From NCBI GenBank assembly GCA_049652745.1, contig JBASEY010000017.1, positions 124,001-188,000 on the forward strand: DNA of 64,000 nt, written 5' to 3'. Positions 1 through 8,524 of the stretch are shown here, piece by piece. How positions within the stretch are numbered: position 1 is the stretch's first letter; each line of letters opens with the position of its first letter. This DNA is from JBASEY01 sp049652745 (GTDB lineage: Bacteria; CSSED10-310). A model generated the notes under the pieces. That model was not told the DNA's origin and made no database searches. It saw only the letters and a program-made list of their open reading frames with translations. The position numbers were made by a program, and so were the translations under genes.

Positions 1-1
1 T

Positions 2-235
2 CTGGCCTTTCTTTGCGGCCTGCTGGGGAGTGCACAATTTGTTCTCGCATCACGTGTGTTTCCCGACTCGATGCCGATATTTTACAGCATGGATCTGATC
101 GGCGGAGCCGTCGCCGCGATATTTGTATCCACACTTTTTCTTCCTGTCGCCGGTATAGCACAGACCGCTCTGCTGTTTGGGTCATTGCTGATGATTTCAG
201 GGGCATTTTTATTTCTTCCCAACACAAATCAATGA
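2..235 (+). CDS. C-terminal end of a spermidine-synthase-like membrane protein (partial, enters from left edge)
   Basis: Only the last 77 codons are inside the window, in the frame beginning at base 2 and ending at TGA 233-235. The peptide is strongly hydrophobic, with about three membrane segments. Around YSMDLIGGAVAA it carries the Tyr-x-x-Asp-Leu-x-Gly pattern typical of the membrane domain of fused MFS/polyamine aminopropyltransferase proteins, followed by a Leu-Pro-x-x-Gly-Ile segment. The catalytic aminopropyltransferase part, if present, lies to the left, so activity cannot be judged. murF starts 23 bases downstream on the same strand, so the two may be co-transcribed. The family call rests on a short membrane segment and is tentative. 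That it is a real membrane-protein end is much surer than the competing frame, which has no recognisable product. Confidence 0.6.
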   Translation: MAFLCGLLGSAQFVLASRVFPDSMPIFYSMDLIGGAVAAIFVSTLFLPVAGIAQTALLFGSLLMISGAFLFLPNTNQ

Positions 236-258
236 AACAACCATGAGGATTAATAAAT

Positions 259-1611
259 ATGAAACTTGATTGGCCATTTATTTTACAATCTCTACAAGGC
301 AAACTGATCGGGACGATTTCAACAGAATTCAAGGGGATCAGCACCGATACCAGAACAATTCGGCCCGGCGATCTCTATGTCGCTTTACAAGGAGACATGT
401 TCGACGGTCATATGTTTGCGAAAGATGCTCTGATTAAAGGCGCCTCCGGAGTCTTGGTCAGGAAAGATGCCGGTTTGGATATCCTTCCCCGAATCGAGGT
501 GGATGATCCCCTGACCGCATTGCAAACACTAGCCGGAAATGTCAGAAAAACAGTAAAAATCCCTGTTATCGCCATAACAGGCAGCCATGGCAAAACAACT
601 ACTAAAGATATCCTTTCGTCTATCCTTGCACAGTCGATGAAAACCCGTTCAACCTTTCAAAATCTCAATGGATTGATCGGTGTCCCCTTGACGCTGATGC
701 AGTTGGAAGAAGATGATCAGGTGTTGGTTATCGAGGTTGGCATATCCAAACCGGGAGAAATGGAAATTCTAGCGCCGCTTGTAAGCCCGACTCATGCCGT
801 CTTTACGTGTATTGCTCCTGCACACAGTGAGTTTCTGCCCACACTGAATGACATCGTTACAGAGAAGCTCGAACTGGCCAAATGGATAATTCCGGGGGGT
901 CGATTGTTTTTAAATGCAGATGACCCTCTGCTGATACGTGCCAACAAAAATCGCGATGCAGTTTTATTCGGGTTGATCAATGGTTCATATCGAGCGTCCC
1001 ATTTGCAACCTTCTGTCGATGGAATGAGATTTGACGTGGAGGAACCTATGGACGACGGCGGAGAGCTTTTTCTTCCCCTTCATGGAGCTCACAATGTTTA
1101 TAATGCTCTCGGCGCGGTTGCCGTCGCCAGAGCCCTGGGTTTTTCATACTCGGACATCCAAAAAGGGCTCAATTCCTTAGTTTTATCACCCCACAGATCC
1201 CATATTATCCGATCTTCAAAGCTTACCATAATCGACGATGCCTATAATGCCGCTCCAGGCTCCATGCGATGTGCCCTTCGCTTGCTAGCAGATTATCCGT
1301 GCAAAGGACGTCGAATAGCCGTTTTGGGCGACATGCTGGAACTGGGCTCACGATCAGTTGCAGAACATGAATCCCTGGGATCAAGTTTAAAACAGTATAA
1401 CTTGGATGTCTGCATTATGTTCGGCGAGCAAATGAAATGGGCTTATCACCAGGCAGTTACCACGGAGTTAGTGTGTTTTTACTGCGAACAGATCAGCCAA
1501 GTGATAGATGAGCTGCGGAAGCTATCCATCAAAAATGATGTTATTCTGGTCAAAGCATCTCGATCGATGCGTGCGGAAAAAATCGTCGAATTTCTAAAAT
1601 CCTTGGTGTGA
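259..1611 (+). CDS. murF: UDP-N-acetylmuramoyl-tripeptide--D-alanyl-D-alanine ligase MurF
   Basis: The 450-residue cytoplasmic Mur ligase adds D-Ala-D-Ala to the UDP-MurNAc-tripeptide in the last soluble step of peptidoglycan precursor synthesis. An N-terminal UDP-binding domain has STDTR at about 28-32 in the position of the family DSR motif. The ATP-binding P-loop GSHGKTTT is at 108-115, the middle domain carries HNVYNALGA near 280, and the C-terminal domain has DDAYNAAP near 328. Length matches E. coli MurF (452). The ATG at 259 has a GAGG about ten bases upstream. It follows the partial membrane-protein gene by 23 bases and converges on the PSP1 gene with 25 bases between stops. No other classical dcw-cluster gene is adjacent, which is unusual for murF in many bacteria. 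Family assignment is secure. Confidence 0.95.
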   Translation: MKLDWPFILQSLQGKLIGTISTEFKGISTDTRTIRPGDLYVALQGDMFDGHMFAKDALIKGASGVLVRKDAGLDILPRIEVDDPLTALQTLAGNVRKTVKIPVIAITGSHGKTTTKDILSSILAQSMKTRSTFQNLNGLIGVPLTLMQLEEDDQVLVIEVGISKPGEMEILAPLVSPTHAVFTCIAPAHSEFLPTLNDIVTEKLELAKWIIPGGRLFLNADDPLLIRANKNRDAVLFGLINGSYRASHLQPSVDGMRFDVEEPMDDGGELFLPLHGAHNVYNALGAVAVARALGFSYSDIQKGLNSLVLSPHRSHIIRSSKLTIIDDAYNAAPGSMRCALRLLADYPCKGRRIAVLGDMLELGSRSVAEHESLGSSLKQYNLDVCIMFGEQMKWAYHQAVTTELVCFYCEQISQVIDELRKLSIKNDVILVKASRSMRAEKIVEFLKSLV

Positions 1612-1636
1612 GAACCTGCTGATCGATTTAAACGAC

Positions 1637-2641
1637 CTAAAAATCGTCACTCCATTTTTCGACATTATCATCGATAGCATCGAGCTTATCATCCGGACTG
1701 AAGATTTCCTCGGTTGTATCATCTTCATGGCCGTGATCCACTGACTCATCATCTTGGTCGTCCAAGCTGGAACTTTCAAAATTTCGCTTATTCGATGGCG
1801 CTGTAATTTGATTGTTTTCTTGATATGCTCCGCAAGGTGTTTTTACAGTAAACTCGATATCTTCGAGCTTGTATTCCACACATTCACCGTCTTCAAGTTC
1901 CACGATGACCAATCGTTTCAAGATGCCCAATTGTTTAACTTTGCCTGTGCCTCTTGGAGTCTTCACACGTTTTCCAAGTCTAGGCATTAATTTGGCTTGC
2001 TCGTAATAATGTTCATGCTCATATTCGAGACAACACATCAGCCTGCCGCACAATCCGGATATTTTGTTGGGGATCAAGCTGAGCCCCTGATCTTTTGCTT
2101 TTTTTATCGACACTGAGTGAAAATCACGAAGAAAAGTCGTACAGCACAATGAGCAACCGCAGTTACCAATTCCCCCGATCAATCGAGCTTCATCTCTTAT
2201 ACCGATTTGTTTCATCTCAATCCGAGTTTTAAACTGCTGCGCCAGATCTCGCACCAGTCCTCGAAAATCCACTCGTCCCTCAGCGGTAAACATGAATGTT
2301 CCTTTAGACTTGTCAAAAGCGAAGATCACCTTGACAAGTTTCATTTCCAGATTATAGAAGCGCATTTTCTCGATGCAGTATTGTTTTGCGTCATTTTCCA
2401 ATATGCTTATTTTTTCCAGATTTTCCATATCCTCTGCTGAGGCTTTTCTAATCACTCTCAAAAGTTTTCCTTCAATGAAACGGGGCTTGACCATCGTGGG
2501 AGAATTGCGCACTTTGCCGATTTGTAAGCCGAAATCGGACTCGACGAGACAGAGGTCACCGGTTTTCAAAGGAATACGTTGAGTATTGAATTTCGATGAA
2601 AACGATTCACCCCGTACATGTATGCTGACAATCTCAATCAT
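1637..2641 (-). CDS. PSP1-domain protein (RicT/YaaT family)
   Basis: The 334-residue protein contains a PSP1 domain (roughly residues 60-150) and the family's cysteine-rich centre: Cys161, 163, 166, 167 in CGCSLCC and Cys198, 203, 204 in SGLCGRLMCCLEYE. In Bacillus subtilis the homologue RicT/YaaT forms a complex with RicA and RicF that binds iron-sulfur clusters and influences mRNA processing; whether that role exists here is unknown, as no RicA or RicF gene is visible. The final 45 residues are strongly acidic and probably disordered. It lies 10 bases downstream of tmk. The tmk-holB-PSP1 order is common in many bacteria, and here holB (DNA polymerase III delta prime) is absent between them. 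The ATG at 2641 has an AAGAAG upstream. Confidence 0.85.
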   Translation of the reverse strand: MIEIVSIHVRGESFSSKFNTQRIPLKTGDLCLVESDFGLQIGKVRNSPTMVKPRFIEGKLLRVIRKASAEDMENLEKISILENDAKQYCIEKMRFYNLEMKLVKVIFAFDKSKGTFMFTAEGRVDFRGLVRDLAQQFKTRIEMKQIGIRDEARLIGGIGNCGCSLCCTTFLRDFHSVSIKKAKDQGLSLIPNKISGLCGRLMCCLEYEHEHYYEQAKLMPRLGKRVKTPRGTGKVKQLGILKRLVIVELEDGECVEYKLEDIEFTVKTPCGAYQENNQITAPSNKRNFESSSLDDQDDESVDHGHEDDTTEEIFSPDDKLDAIDDNVEKWSDDF

Positions 2642-2651
2642 TAGACTTCTT

Positions 2652-3314
2652 TTATCCCATCCTATTTTGGATCATGTTCATAATAATTTTTAAAACCCGC
2701 TCACTCAACGAGAAAACTCCGGAAGCAGCATCCAAAACAACAAAGCGATGTGGCTGCATTCGCGCGATGTTCAAATATCCTTGACGCACCCGCTGATGGA
2801 AGCTCATGTTTTCTCGCTCAAAACGTCCTTCCGCTTCAAACATGTTCTGCTGCCGTAGTCTCGATCTAGATCTTTCAAGGCTGATAGTTGGATCGATATC
2901 CAGCACAATCGTTAGATCGGGATAAAGGCCATTGGTAGCTAAATCATTAACTTTATTGACAAAATCAAGTGGTAATCCTCTTCCGAATCCCTGGTAGGCA
3001 ACCGATGAATCCGTGTATCGATCGGAGATGACTATTTTACCTTTTTCAAGGGCGGGCGAAATAACCTCGATGACATGCCGTGTTCTATCCGCAGCCAACA
3101 GGAAAAGTTCCGTCAATGCATCCAACGAACTTGAAACAGACAGCAGTAGTTCCCTGATTCGGCTGCCGATTTCGCCATCACCGGGTTCCCTTGTAACGAC
3201 GACTTGATACCCTGATTTCACCAACTGTTCACTCAACAATTTAATCTGGGTGGTTTTACCCGAACCCTCTATACCCTCAAAAGTAATAAAACAACCTTTC
3301 ACATTCCCTTCCAT
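2652..3314 (-). CDS. tmk: Thymidylate kinase
   Basis: The 220-residue enzyme phosphorylates dTMP to dTDP with ATP, feeding DNA synthesis. The P-loop is GIEGSGKTT at residues 14-22 and the DRY motif of the nucleoside-monophosphate-kinase fold appears as SDRYTDSSVAYQG near 105. The open frame extends 34 codons further upstream. I chose the ATG at 3314 because it has an AAGGA SD about eight bases away, gives a family-typical N-terminus, and because a good promoter (3355-3383) lies inside the extension. The gene is divergent from lon and 10 bases upstream of the PSP1 gene, so the pair forms an operon. Confidence 0.92.
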   Translation of the reverse strand: MEGNVKGCFITFEGIEGSGKTTQIKLLSEQLVKSGYQVVVTREPGDGEIGSRIRELLLSVSSSLDALTELFLLAADRTRHVIEVISPALEKGKIVISDRYTDSSVAYQGFGRGLPLDFVNKVNDLATNGLYPDLTIVLDIDPTISLERSRSRLRQQNMFEAEGRFERENMSFHQRVRQGYLNIARMQPHRFVVLDAASGVFSLSERVLKIIMNMIQNRMG

Positions 3315-3354
3315 CCCAGATTCCTTAGTTTCGCAACCACTTGGCTGAAGGCAA

Positions 3355-3383
3355 ATCATATCAAATGTGATAGAGAATAACAA
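3355..3383 (-). promoter_or_regulatory. Putative sigma-70 promoter for tmk-PSP1
   Basis: On the minus strand a TTGTTA -35 box (3378-3383) is followed by a 17-base spacer and TATGAT (3355-3360), which matches 5 of 6 consensus -10 bases. The predicted start near 3348 leaves a leader of about 34 bases before the chosen tmk ATG. It sits back to back with the lon promoter. Recognised by eye only. Confidence 0.55.
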
Positions 3384-3403
3384 GATTGGATTGCAGCTTA
3401 GTG

Positions 3404-3432
3404 TTGCTCTTGCCATGTAATTACTTTATAAT
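3404..3432 (+). promoter_or_regulatory. Putative sigma-70 promoter for lon
   Basis: TTGCTC (3404-3409), a 17-base spacer and a perfect TATAAT (3427-3432) precede lon, with transcription expected to start near 3439 and a leader of about 67 bases. No CIRCE repeat and no convincing HspR operator (paired CTTGAGT/ACTCAAG) is visible here, so heat-shock control of lon cannot be supported from the sequence. Confidence 0.5.
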
Positions 3433-3505
3433 TTTGAGTTTGGCATTTAATGGCCGGCTTGGGTTTAGTCCCATCAACCAAACGTACTTTCAACCAGGGT
3501 AGAAA

Positions 3506-5902
3506 ATGGCTAAACATAACTCTGAATTAAAAACGACGCGTGAGACTCCTAAGAGCGACGACCAGGAAATACTCTTTGAAGTCAACGGTAAAAAAATACC
3601 TGAATTACTTCCGATATTACCGATTCGTGGGACCGTCATTTATCCGACAATGGTGATTCCCCTTCTTGTTGCTCGAGAAAAGTCCGTTCAAATGATACAA
3701 GAATTGCTGGAGGGCAACCGAATTCTCGGCCTTGTCGCTCAGAAATATCCTGAACAAGAAAACCCTGATTTCAATGATATCTACTCTATCGGCGTGGCAG
3801 CACAAATAATTAAAATGATCAAAATGCCCGACGATGCCATCAGAATCATGATTGAAGCAATCTGCAGAATACGTGTAGAAGAATTCATCTCTTCAGAACC
3901 TTATTTTGTTGCCAGGGTTTCCCCTGTTTTCGACACGGTCAAGAAAACCAGGCGCCAGGACGCTATCAGCAGAAATATAAAAGATCTGTTCAAGAAATTG
4001 GTGACTCTTTCCGCCAATCTTCCGAATGAGTTGAATTCTATCGTTCAGAACATCACCGATCCTGGCAAGCTGGCTGACATCATTTCATCCAGCCTCAATC
4101 TGGCACTGGAAGAACGTCAAGAATTGCTGGAAATCACTGATATAGCGACCAGGCTGAAAAAGCTGAATATTTTGTTGAACCGGGAGATTGAAATTCAGGA
4201 GCTTGGGAATCGAATACAAAGCCAGATCAAGGATGAGATGGACAAATCCCAAAAAGAGTATTTCATACGTCAGCAGATGCGTGCGCTACAGAAAGAGTTG
4301 GGCGAAACGGATGATAGAACCCATGAAATTGAAGATTTAGAGCAACAGATCACCAAGGCGCAGCTTCCTGCCGAAGCTCATGAGGCTGCCACAAAAGAGC
4401 TTGACAGGCTTAAGCGCATGCCTCCAGCCGCAGCAGAATATACCGTCTCAAGAACTTATCTCGATTGGATTCTAGAGTTACCCTGGAATGTCACGACCGA
4501 GGATTCTTTAGACACAATCAAAGTGCAGGCCATTTTGGATGAAGATCATTTTGGGCTTGAGAAAATCAAGCAACGAATTGTCGAATATATTGCTGTCAGG
4601 CATCTGAAACCGGACATGAAGGGTCCGATCCTCTGCTTTGTAGGCCCTCCTGGAACCGGAAAAACCTCTTTGGGTAAAAGTATTGCTCGAGCCATGAACA
4701 GGAATTTTTTCCGCATGTCGGTTGGAGGAGTCAAGGACGAAGCGGAGATTCGCGGCCATAGGCGAACTTATATAGGAGCATTACCTGGGAGGATTATCCA
4801 AGGTATCCGCAAAGCCGGTTCCAATAACCCTGTTTTCATGCTGGATGAAGTGGACAAAATCGGTATGGATTTTCGCGGTGACCCCGCGTCCGCGCTGCTG
4901 GAAGTGCTCGATCCCGAGCAAAACAATTCGTTCACCGATCACTATCTCAACGTCAATTTCGATCTTTCTAAAGTCATGTTCATCACTACGGCGAATATAT
5001 TGGAGACGATTCCACCGGCGCTTCGCGACAGAATGGAAGTCTTGCGGCTGGCAGGGTATACCATTGAAGAAAAGCTCGATATCGCCAAAAATCACTTGAT
5101 TCCCCGCCAGTTGAAAGAACATGGCCTGAAAGTGAAACATCTTCGTTTTCAAACCGATGCCATCAAGCGCATTATCAGGGAATATACTCTTGAAGCCGGT
5201 GTAAGAAATCTTGAACGTGAGATCTCGAAAATCTGTCGAGTCACAGCACGAAAAGTTGTTGAAGGTCAAAAAACAGTCACGACCATTTCGAAATCGAAGC
5301 TTCATTCGTATCTTGGGCCGCCGAAATATTTTTCCGGTACCGACCTGAGGACGCACCAGCCGGGCATCGCTGTCGGCCTGGCATATACGCCCTATGGCGG
5401 GGATATCCTGTTTGTCGAAGCTACTCGTATGAGTGGGAAAAAACAGTTGATTCTTACCGGGCAATTGGGAGAAGTCATGAAAGAATCCGCTCAAGCAGCC
5501 TTGTCATTTATCCGATCGATGGCGGAAGAACTTGGAATTGAAGCGGATTTCTTCGAAAAAACCGACATCCACATCCATGTTCCGGAAGGAGCCGTCCCGA
5601 AGGACGGGCCTTCTGCCGGAGTAACCATTGCGACTGCGCTGGTTTCACTGTTGACCAACAAGGCGCCTAAACGAAACGTGGCGATGACAGGTGAAATCAC
5701 CTTGCGCGGTGATGTGCTTCCGGTTGGTGGAATCAAAGAAAAAAGCCTTGCCGCCTATCGATCGGATATTGAAACGGTCATTTTACCGGCTCGCAACATG
5801 TCCGACCTGGAAGATGTCCCGAAATACGTTCGAGACAAAATCACTTTCATTCCAGTTTCACGAATCACTGAAGTTTTGAAACACGCTTTACAAGATAACT
5901 AA
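3506..5902 (+). CDS. lon: ATP-dependent protease Lon (LonA type)
   Basis: The 798-residue cytoplasmic AAA+ serine protease degrades misfolded and regulatory proteins. In order it has a LAN/N-terminal substrate-binding domain with coiled-coil (about 1-310), an AAA+ module with Walker A GPPGTGKT near 379-386 and Walker B FMLDEVDK, and a protease domain with catalytic Ser703 in KDGPSAG and Lys746 in GGIKEKSLAA. Domain order and length fit bacterial LonA. The ATG at 3506 has an AGGG about six bases upstream. The stop at 5900-5902 overlaps the stop of the convergent PfkB gene by four bases, so no terminator separates the two transcripts. HspR and a sigma factor are encoded nearby, consistent with a proteostasis neighbourhood. 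Confidence 0.97.
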   Translation: MAKHNSELKTTRETPKSDDQEILFEVNGKKIPELLPILPIRGTVIYPTMVIPLLVAREKSVQMIQELLEGNRILGLVAQKYPEQENPDFNDIYSIGVAAQIIKMIKMPDDAIRIMIEAICRIRVEEFISSEPYFVARVSPVFDTVKKTRRQDAISRNIKDLFKKLVTLSANLPNELNSIVQNITDPGKLADIISSSLNLALEERQELLEITDIATRLKKLNILLNREIEIQELGNRIQSQIKDEMDKSQKEYFIRQQMRALQKELGETDDRTHEIEDLEQQITKAQLPAEAHEAATKELDRLKRMPPAAAEYTVSRTYLDWILELPWNVTTEDSLDTIKVQAILDEDHFGLEKIKQRIVEYIAVRHLKPDMKGPILCFVGPPGTGKTSLGKSIARAMNRNFFRMSVGGVKDEAEIRGHRRTYIGALPGRIIQGIRKAGSNNPVFMLDEVDKIGMDFRGDPASALLEVLDPEQNNSFTDHYLNVNFDLSKVMFITTANILETIPPALRDRMEVLRLAGYTIEEKLDIAKNHLIPRQLKEHGLKVKHLRFQTDAIKRIIREYTLEAGVRNLEREISKICRVTARKVVEGQKTVTTISKSKLHSYLGPPKYFSGTDLRTHQPGIAVGLAYTPYGGDILFVEATRMSGKKQLILTGQLGEVMKESAQAALSFIRSMAEELGIEADFFEKTDIHIHVPEGAVPKDGPSAGVTIATALVSLLTNKAPKRNVAMTGEITLRGDVLPVGGIKEKSLAAYRSDIETVILPARNMSDLEDVPKYVRDKITFIPVSRITEVLKHALQDN

Positions 5903-6804
5903 AAGGCAACGATATCTTTAAAATCTTTATAATGATCCATGATTTGTTCGAGGGTCAAACTAGCCAGTTTCCAAGGACCAAAGTCATTGATGTTGAAAGA
6001 TGCCACCACCGATCCGAAAACCATAGCCCGGCGCAACGTTTCTGCAGTCACCTTTCCATCTCGTGCCAAAGACCCCATTAACCCGCCCGCAAAAGAATCC
6101 CCTGCACCTGTTGGATCGATACAGTCGGACTGAGGGTGTGCCGGAACGAAAAACCAGGTTTTGTCATAAAAAAGCACGGCACCGTACTTGCCCAGTTTAA
6201 CCACCAAAATTTTGGGACCCATACCCATCACCGTTTCAACCCCTTTGCGCAAATCGGTCTTTCCTGTCAATAACTTCAACTCACCTTCGTTGATGATCAA
6301 AAGATCAATTTTTTTAAGAACCTCAGACAATTGGTTATCTGGGTTTTCAATCCAAAAATTCATCGTATCCAAAGCAATTAGTTTAGGTTTTGAAACCTGG
6401 CTCAACACGTTCAGTTGAAGAACCGGGTCAATATTACCTAAGAAAACCCATTCAGAATCCTGATATTCAGGTGGAATTACCGGGTTAAAATTTTGAAATA
6501 CATTCAACTGAGTATCAAGAGTGATAGCATCACCCATTTTGCCGGCATGGTATTCACCGCTCCAGCGAAATGTACTCCCTTTTACAACCTGTAAACCAGA
6601 CAAATTTATTTTTCTTGACTCAAGTAATTGCCGACACTCATCCGGAAAATCGTCACCAACCACGGCAACCAAACGTACCGGCGCGAAATGAGAAGCTGCC
6701 AAGCTGGAATAGGTAGCTGAGCCGCCCAGCATATCACATTTTTTACCGTAAGGAGTTTCCACAGAATCCAGTGCAACTGATCCAACGATCAAAACAGACG
6801 ACAT
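5899..6804 (-). CDS. PfkB-family sugar/nucleoside kinase
   Basis: The 301-residue ribokinase-fold kinase has the N-terminal glycine pair in CDMLGGSATYSS and the C-terminal PfkB signature DPTGAGDSFAGG, with the catalytic Asp and anion hole. The substrate is not determined by sequence; carbohydrate, adenosine or related phosphate acceptors are all possible. The frame opens at 6819, but the ATG at 6804 is preferred: it has GGAGGG seven bases upstream, whereas that same SD lies inside the longer version. It is the last gene of the minus-strand run with the sigma factor (21-base gap) and ends in a 4-base tail-to-tail overlap with lon. Confidence 0.88.
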   Translation of the reverse strand: MSSVLIVGSVALDSVETPYGKKCDMLGGSATYSSLAASHFAPVRLVAVVGDDFPDECRQLLESRKINLSGLQVVKGSTFRWSGEYHAGKMGDAITLDTQLNVFQNFNPVIPPEYQDSEWVFLGNIDPVLQLNVLSQVSKPKLIALDTMNFWIENPDNQLSEVLKKIDLLIINEGELKLLTGKTDLRKGVETVMGMGPKILVVKLGKYGAVLFYDKTWFFVPAHPQSDCIDPTGAGDSFAGGLMGSLARDGKVTAETLRRAMVFGSVVASFNINDFGPWKLASLTLEQIMDHYKDFKDIVAF

Positions 6805-6825
6805 GTTATTTCCCTCCATAATGAA

Positions 6826-7659
6826 CTATTCATATAAATAATCTTCCAATTGTCGGTATTTCGCTTTGTTTCGCAGCTTTTCAATCGCCCGACGTTCTAT
6901 TTGTCTGACACGTTCCCGCGTAAGATTAAAATGTTCTCCAATCTGCTGAAGCGTGAAAATTTCACCATTGAAACCATAACGCATCCGAAGGATTTCTTTT
7001 TCACGATCTGATAATCCGGACAACAACGACTCGATATCTTCAATAAACTCATCTTTAATTACCAGTTCTTCAACGTCCGGCCCCATATCGGGAATATCTA
7101 TCCCGGACCAACCGTCTTCCTGATCGTCGTTCCCCGTATCCAAACTGATCGAATTCGTTTTCATCTGCATGAGTTCATCGATAGCCTGCACTTCCAGATT
7201 CAATCTTTCGGCTATCTCTTCCTTCGAAGGTTCCCTACCCAGTTCTTGAGTTAAAAGATCTTTTGTTTTGAGATAGTTATAAACCAACATCTCCTGCTTG
7301 GAAGGCAGCCGTATCATTCTGCCTTTTGTTGTTATTGCGCTACAGATGGCCTGTCGTATCCACCATGAGGCATAGGTAATGAATTTTACTCCCCTATCGG
7401 GTTCAAAACGATAAGCCGCCGCAAGCAAACCTAGATTTCCTTCACTGATCAAGTCTGCTAAAGGTATTCCCGATCTTTCATACTTGCGAGCAATGTTAAC
7501 CACGTATCGCAAATTTGCTTCAACAAGCTCTCTGACAGCCTGCTCATCATTGCCTGCTTGAATACGTTTAGCCAATTCCAACTCTTGTTCAAGAGTCAAG
7601 TGCTTGTATTTTCTAATCTCTTGATAATACCTCTGTGTCTCGCTTCTGTTGCTGCTCAT
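6826..7659 (-). CDS. Sigma-70 family RNA polymerase sigma factor (RpoD/RpoH-like, no region 1.1)
   Basis: The 277-residue factor has region 1.2 (TQRYYQEIRKYKHLTLEQE), region 2 with the core-binding and -10 recognition segment (LISEGNLGLLAAAYRF, ITYASWWIRQAI), region 3, and a region 4 helix-turn-helix (LQQIGEHFNLTRERVRQIER). It lacks region 1.1 and is far shorter than primary sigma factors, so it is a group 2 or RpoH-type alternative factor. An acidic stretch near 180-200 is found between regions 3 and 4. HspR lies 25 bases upstream, suggesting a stress role, though the regulon cannot be read from sequence. Start ATG at 7659 has only a weak SD. Confidence 0.88.
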   Translation of the reverse strand: MSSNRSETQRYYQEIRKYKHLTLEQELELAKRIQAGNDEQAVRELVEANLRYVVNIARKYERSGIPLADLISEGNLGLLAAAYRFEPDRGVKFITYASWWIRQAICSAITTKGRMIRLPSKQEMLVYNYLKTKDLLTQELGREPSKEEIAERLNLEVQAIDELMQMKTNSISLDTGNDDQEDGWSGIDIPDMGPDVEELVIKDEFIEDIESLLSGLSDREKEILRMRYGFNGEIFTLQQIGEHFNLTRERVRQIERRAIEKLRNKAKYRQLEDYLYE

Positions 7660-7684
7660 TCATCGGGTCTCTTTGATTCATAAA

Positions 7685-8080
7685 TTATTTTGATTCGACA
7701 TTTCCCAGCAAAGAACAACATCCCTGCTTAATTTTATCAATCAAGGGGAGTTGATCCTGATCGATATAGGGGGCTAAACCCTGAGTAATTTCCATAATTT
7801 TCGTTGCTTCATCCAACATGTTTTCAATCTGGTTTCTCATACGCAAAATGATCTCGACTCCAGCCAAATTAACTCCGAGATCTTGAGTCAGGTTTTTGAT
7901 CTTTTCGATCACCCACACATCATGATCAGAGAAAAGTCTGGCGTTCCCCTTGGTTCGCACTGGCTTAATAAAGCCCAATTTTTCATAGGATCTAATTGTT
8001 TGAGGATGGATATTCACCATTTTAGCCAAAGCTGAAATTCTGTATTTTGGTGTTAATTTGGACTTATCTTTCACGGTCAT
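7685..8080 (-). CDS. hspR: MerR-family heat-shock repressor HspR-like
   Basis: The 131-residue protein has a MerR-type winged helix (ISALAKMVNIHPQTIRSYEK, then the wing with RTKGNARLFSDHDV) followed by a dimerisation coiled coil (about 70-110). The HPQTLR-like recognition helix and the NLAGVEIILRM segment match HspR repressors that control dnaK/clpB-type operons in actinobacteria and some Proteobacteria. Two Cys lie near the C-terminus (CC at about 123-124). It overlaps yjbQ by four bases (ATGA) and precedes the sigma factor, so repressor and sigma factor are probably co-transcribed. No dnaK, grpE or dnaJ is in the window, and no clear HAIR operator was found near it. Confidence 0.8.
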   Translation of the reverse strand: MTVKDKSKLTPKYRISALAKMVNIHPQTIRSYEKLGFIKPVRTKGNARLFSDHDVWVIEKIKNLTQDLGVNLAGVEIILRMRNQIENMLDEATKIMEITQGLAPYIDQDQLPLIDKIKQGCCSLLGNVESK

Positions 8081-8496
8081 TCCCCGATAATCTGCAGAAC
8101 AATTTTTCGATTTCTAGGGTGTCTATCAAAGTCAACAAGCACTACTTGCTGCCATGTTCCCAGGCACATTTCACCATCGATAAAAGGGACGGTGACTGAC
8201 GGCCCCAACCATGCCGCTCTGACATGTGAAAAACCGTTGCCATCGCCCCAGCGTTGATCATGTTTATAGGGTATATTTTTCGGCACGGCACGCTCAAAGG
8301 CATCGTTGAAGTCGCTGATAGCCCCTGATTCGTATTCAATCGTGGTTATTGCTGCAGTTGAGCCGGGCACAAATATCGTTACCGTTCCCGATCTCAACCG
8401 AGTATTGATAAGATGTTGACTTACTTCCGGTGTAATATCACAGGTATGGCCATTGCCATTTGTTTTGATAGAAAATTCCAGTGAAACGATTTTCAT
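8077..8496 (-). CDS. yjbQ: YjbQ / UPF0047 family protein (secondary thiamine-phosphate synthase-like)
   Basis: The 139-residue protein shows the family pattern: VFVPGS-type strand (IFVPGSTAAITTIEYE), YKHDQRWGDGNGFSHVRAA with conserved His and Asp, and GEMCLGTWQQVVLVDFD at the end. E. coli YjbQ has weak thiamine phosphate synthase activity, but the physiological role of the family is not settled. It is a compact cytoplasmic beta protein that usually trimerises. The stop overlaps the hspR start (ATGA), and the SPFH gene ends 28 bases upstream. Confidence 0.9.
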   Translation of the reverse strand: MKIVSLEFSIKTNGNGHTCDITPEVSQHLINTRLRSGTVTIFVPGSTAAITTIEYESGAISDFNDAFERAVPKNIPYKHDQRWGDGNGFSHVRAAWLGPSVTVPFIDGEMCLGTWQQVVLVDFDRHPRNRKIVLQIIGE

Positions 8497-8524
8497 TATT
8501 TTTTCCAGAAGGAAAACTTACAGC

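Noticed and set aside
4781..5494. 237-codon open frame on the strand opposite lon
   Set aside because: It lies wholly inside a clear lon gene, has no family motif and no start with a good SD; a shadow of codon bias.
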